NCBI GenBank assembly: GCA_026415325.1
Contig: JAOAHH010000052.1
Span: 66,886-102,230 of the forward strand
DNA from: Thermodesulfobacteriota bacterium
Lineage (GTDB): Bacteria; Desulfobacterota; WTBG01; CAIYCZ01; CAIRTM01
Direction of reading: 5' to 3'
Length of the DNA: 35,345 bases
Both the position numbers and the translations under genes were made by a program. Below the pieces are notes generated by a model that saw only the letters and a list, made by a program, of their open reading frames with translations, ran no database searches and was not told the DNA's origin. This document shows, piece after piece, positions 32,442 through 35,345 of the stretch (positions are counted from its first letter, which is position 1; each line of letters starts with the position of its first letter).

Positions 32442-32984
32442 TCAGGCACGTATTCCTTGCTCGCGTGCAAAATCGGCTATGAGTTTTGGTGCCGGCGCAC
32501 CGTCGCGCCGTACGAGCTTTTCGACATCGAGCAAAATTTTGACTTCATCGCTGACTTTCCCCAACCCTTTGAGGTACTGCTGTGCGGTGCCGGAAATTTC
32601 AGGGGGCGGTTCAACCTGGGGTGGGGGAATGCTGAGCACCTCCTTGACCGTATCGACCACAAGCCCGATCGGATTCCCGGTGACATTAACTACAATAATA
32701 CAGGTACGGTCATCATATTCCCGCTCCGGCATCCTGAAACGGATCCTGACATCCAAGACCGGAATCACCTTGCCCCGAAGATTGATCACTCCTTTAATAT
32801 ACGCCGGCATATCGGGAACATCCGTAATTTTTTGGATGCCGATGATTTCAGTCACGTAACAGATTTCAATGCCGTAATCCTCACCGCCTACGGTAAACGT
32901 CAAGTATTTATCCTTTTGGGTATCCTCGTCATCTTCGTCGATGAGGCCATCGACTTCCGGAACAATATTTTTGGTGTCCGCCAT
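32442..32984 (-). CDS. cheW: Chemotaxis adaptor CheW
   Basis: A 180-residue coupling protein with an acidic N-terminal leader (GLIDEDDEDTQKD) before the CheW domain. Hallmarks are LTFTVGGEDYGIEICYVTEI, MPAYIKGVINLRGKVIPVLD and GLVVDTVKEVLSIPP. It links receptors to CheA. GGAGGAG precedes ATG 32984. Confidence 0.94.
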   Translation of the reverse strand: MADTKNIVPEVDGLIDEDDEDTQKDKYLTFTVGGEDYGIEICYVTEIIGIQKITDVPDMPAYIKGVINLRGKVIPVLDVRIRFRMPEREYDDRTCIIVVNVTGNPIGLVVDTVKEVLSIPPPQVEPPPEISGTAQQYLKGLGKVSDEVKILLDVEKLVRRDGAPAPKLIADFAREQGIRA

Positions 32985-33043
32985 GGTATGGGTACTCCTC
33001 CATTGAATAAAAACATTGCTCCAATTCCTAAAAAATCATTGCA

Positions 33044-35308
33044 TTAGGCCGCTTGAACTGCGTGGGCGGTTTTGTGTTTTGCCTTCCGGATGAGCGCTCC
33101 CACATCCAGTATGAGGCACACTTCACCGTCGCCCATGATGCTGCAGCCTGAGAGTCCTTGTACGTCGCCGACATACGAGGGAAGCGCCTTGATAACGGTT
33201 TGCATTTGTCCGATAACCTCATCCACAAAGAGACAGATCCGCTCATGCTGACTCTCAACGGTTATTAGGATGCCTTCATGGAGCTGGTTGAAGTCAGGCA
33301 TGACATTATAGAGTTTATGGAGCCGGACCACTTGAATCAAACTTTCACGCACTTTGACCATTTCCGTCCCGTCCGGCATAACGGTAATGTGCTGCTGCAT
33401 CGGCCGGAAAGACTCCACGATGGACAGTAACGGAATGATGAATTTCGATCTGCCGGTGCGCACCAACATGCCCTCGATGATCGCAAGCGTGAGGGGTATG
33501 CGCAGAACAAAGGTCGTTCCAACACCGGGCGTGCTGCTCACGTCAACCCTGCCCTTAATCTTTTCAAGATTTTTCCGCACTACATCCATCCCAACACCCC
33601 GACCTGAAATGTCGGTAACAACGTCTGCGGTGGAAAACCCCGGCTCGAAAATCAAATTAAATACTTCCTCATCACGCATCCCCTCCCCGTTGCCTACAAC
33701 CAGCCCACGTTCAATGCCTTTGCGTAAAATCTTATCACGTCGCAATCCCGCACCGTCATCGGAAATACGAATAACCACTTCGCCACCATCATGACCAGCT
33801 TCGAGGATAATTATGCCGGTCTCATCTTTCCCGGCAGTCCGACGCTGCTCAGGGCTTTCAATCCCATGGTCGATGGCATTTCTGATAATGTGCACCAATG
33901 GATCGGAGATGTGTTCGATGACGGTCTTATCAACCTCTGTTTCTTCCCCTTTAAGTTCAAGCTTAACTTTTTTTGAAAATTTCAGCGAGAGGTCATGCAC
34001 CAACCTGATCATTTTACGGAACGTGGCAGACAGTGGCACCATGCGAATGGAGAGGGCAACGTCCTGCAAATCTGCACTGATGCGTTGGAGATGGTGGGCA
34101 GCCTTTTCAAAGTGTTCAAGCTCAAGCCCTCTGAGATCGGGATTGTGGATTACCATCATCTGTGCAATCACCATTTCTCCCACGAGATCCATTAAAAGGT
34201 CCAGTTTGTCCAGATCCACCCGTATGTCCCTGCGAACGATCTTTTTGCCTGCCTGTTTCTCCTGTTCTGCAAGGGCTGCATCAACGGCGTCTTTAGAAGC
34301 GGCACCCATGTCAACGAGCATCTCTCCGAGCGGTTTATCCTGCAAGGACAGCGCTTTTTCAACTGCTTCAGGCGTTGTCTCTCCGAGTGCAATAAGTATT
34401 TCACCGATTTTTGGGGGGTGCTGCTGTGTTGTTTCACCTCGTGGTGCAAGATCGCGGAGCAGCTCGACCATAAGGTCGCACCCTTGAATGATGCCGGTGC
34501 CTCCCTGCGAAAGCTCGGCAACGGCATTTTTTAGCGCATCAAGGCTGCGCATGATGATGCCGATATTTTTTTCGTTTGAAACGTGTTTATCGGTCCGCAT
34601 GCCGTCAAGCACATTTTCCATCGCATGACTGAGGCGTTCAAGATCACGGTATCCCATGAACCCGCAATTACCTTTGAAGCTGTGGATTGATCGAAATGCT
34701 GTCTGCAGCGGCTCTGTTTTATCAACGGCTTTCTCCAGGGCAAGCAATGACTGCTCGGCACTGTCGAGCAGCTCATCGGCTTCCTGGATAAAGCTTTGCA
34801 CCATGTCTGTCGTGATGGTTATTGAAGGCTCTGCTGCTGGCGTCGGTTGTTGTTCAGGCGGTGAAGGAGTCGGCGCGGGGAAAGGTCGGTTGATGCCCGA
34901 GACGGCAGCAGAGAGCTGACGGACATGCTGCTGGGCGGTCTCCTCAAAACCGTGGTCGTTGCCGTTTTCTTCGATGGCCGTAAGCAGGGTGCGCATAAAA
35001 TCGCAGGCTTGGCACAACACGGAAGTACGCTCCGGCGTGAGCACGATTTTCCCTTCGCGCAGCAAGTTCAACAGGGTTTCGGCTTCATGGGTGACGCTCG
35101 TGACATTATGCAGGTTGAAAAATCCGGCAGCACCCTTCAAGGAGTGAAAAAGGCGAAACACGGCGTTGAGCTTTTCAATATCTGCGCTGCCGCCCTGTTC
35201 GCACGATTTTTGCAACTCGATCAGGTTGGGCTCCAGCTCGTCCAAAAGTTCATAACCATCAGCCACAAACCCCTGAATCATTTCGCGTTCTTCGTCTGTG
35301 GGTGCCAT
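33044..35308 (-). CDS. cheA: Chemotaxis histidine kinase CheA with MshEN-like insert
   Basis: A 754-residue kinase. Two Hpt domains come first: His55 (FRLFHSLKGAAGFF) and His209 (FRSIHSFKGNCGFM), joined by a Pro-rich linker (141-160). Two 24-residue MshEN-like units follow at 300-323 and 326-349 (IGEILIALGETTPEAVEKAL, LGEMLVDMGAASKDAVDAAL). Then come the dimerisation helices (RVDLDKLDLLMDLVGEMVIA), ATPase domain (LVHIIRNAIDHGIE, DDGAGL, GRGVGMDVV) and CheW-like domain to the end. The usual CheY-binding P2 domain is not evident; the MshEN-like insert occupies that region. GAGGT precedes ATG 35308. Confidence 0.93.
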   Translation of the reverse strand: MAPTDEEREMIQGFVADGYELLDELEPNLIELQKSCEQGGSADIEKLNAVFRLFHSLKGAAGFFNLHNVTSVTHEAETLLNLLREGKIVLTPERTSVLCQACDFMRTLLTAIEENGNDHGFEETAQQHVRQLSAAVSGINRPFPAPTPSPPEQQPTPAAEPSITITTDMVQSFIQEADELLDSAEQSLLALEKAVDKTEPLQTAFRSIHSFKGNCGFMGYRDLERLSHAMENVLDGMRTDKHVSNEKNIGIIMRSLDALKNAVAELSQGGTGIIQGCDLMVELLRDLAPRGETTQQHPPKIGEILIALGETTPEAVEKALSLQDKPLGEMLVDMGAASKDAVDAALAEQEKQAGKKIVRRDIRVDLDKLDLLMDLVGEMVIAQMMVIHNPDLRGLELEHFEKAAHHLQRISADLQDVALSIRMVPLSATFRKMIRLVHDLSLKFSKKVKLELKGEETEVDKTVIEHISDPLVHIIRNAIDHGIESPEQRRTAGKDETGIIILEAGHDGGEVVIRISDDGAGLRRDKILRKGIERGLVVGNGEGMRDEEVFNLIFEPGFSTADVVTDISGRGVGMDVVRKNLEKIKGRVDVSSTPGVGTTFVLRIPLTLAIIEGMLVRTGRSKFIIPLLSIVESFRPMQQHITVMPDGTEMVKVRESLIQVVRLHKLYNVMPDFNQLHEGILITVESQHERICLFVDEVIGQMQTVIKALPSYVGDVQGLSGCSIMGDGEVCLILDVGALIRKAKHKTAHAVQAA

Positions 35309-35345
35309 AAAGACCTCATGAATGATGGAGCGTTACGTGAGTGTT

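Overview
The window comes from a motile, Gram-negative-type bacterium. It encodes lipoproteins with lipoboxes, an OmpA/Pal-like envelope protein, a GT9 heptosyltransferase-type enzyme and a full chemotaxis cluster. A multiheme cytochrome c, a DUF2148 iron-sulphur protein and an oxygen-sensitive-looking nitrogenase-like system suggest anaerobic or low-oxygen life. A Desulfobacterota-like or related lineage would fit, but the sequence alone does not settle the phylum. No phage, plasmid, CRISPR or intact insertion sequence is visible.

Layout. 1-667 (-): N-terminal part of Mfd, cut by the window edge. 992-1555 (+): a SAM methyltransferase behind a sigma70-type promoter. 1616-3121 (-): leucyl aminopeptidase PepA. 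3332-7766 (+): an envelope-related series (TPR protein, small unknown protein, CrtC/AttH-like lipoprotein, small lipoprotein, glycine-zipper OmpA-like lipoprotein, secreted unknown, HdeA/B-like protein) closed by a strong terminator. 7840-9618 (-): an ArsB/NhaD-type ion transporter and a small two-TM protein.

9788-17076 (-) is the most interesting part. A MarR-type regulator with its own terminator is followed by an operon of two tandem NifH/BchL-like iron proteins, a tiny ORF, a NifD/BchN/BchY-like subunit, a NifK/BchB/BchZ-like subunit with a C-terminal PCP_red-type tail, an NAD(P)-binding SDR of the BVR-B/BciA-like kind, and a protein resembling ferredoxin-dependent bilin reductases. No other photosynthesis or nitrogen-fixation genes are present. 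I infer an undescribed reductive pathway, most likely acting on a linear or cyclic tetrapyrrole. The substrate is unknown. A clear promoter (TTGACA-17-TATTAT) starts the operon, a candidate operator overlaps the expected transcription start, and a strong hairpin closes it.

17299-23049 (+): a membrane hybrid histidine kinase, a GT9 glycosyltransferase, a cofactor-independent phosphoglycerate mutase, a hotdog thioesterase and an initiator tRNA-Met with promoter and terminator. 23096-23507 has no gene but holds a small group of DnaA-box-like 9-mers. 23508-27353 (-): a DEDD exonuclease, a DUF2148 protein, a DUF488-like protein, a two-TM protein and a thioredoxin-like/seven-heme cytochrome fusion.

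27455-35308 (-): a chemotaxis cluster read cheA, cheW, cheR, MshEN-like protein, cheB, cheD, cheY, two further receivers, cheX. Tandem 24-residue MshEN-type motifs, known elsewhere to bind cyclic-di-GMP, occur both inside CheA and as a free four-repeat protein, suggesting a link between second messenger and chemotaxis signalling.
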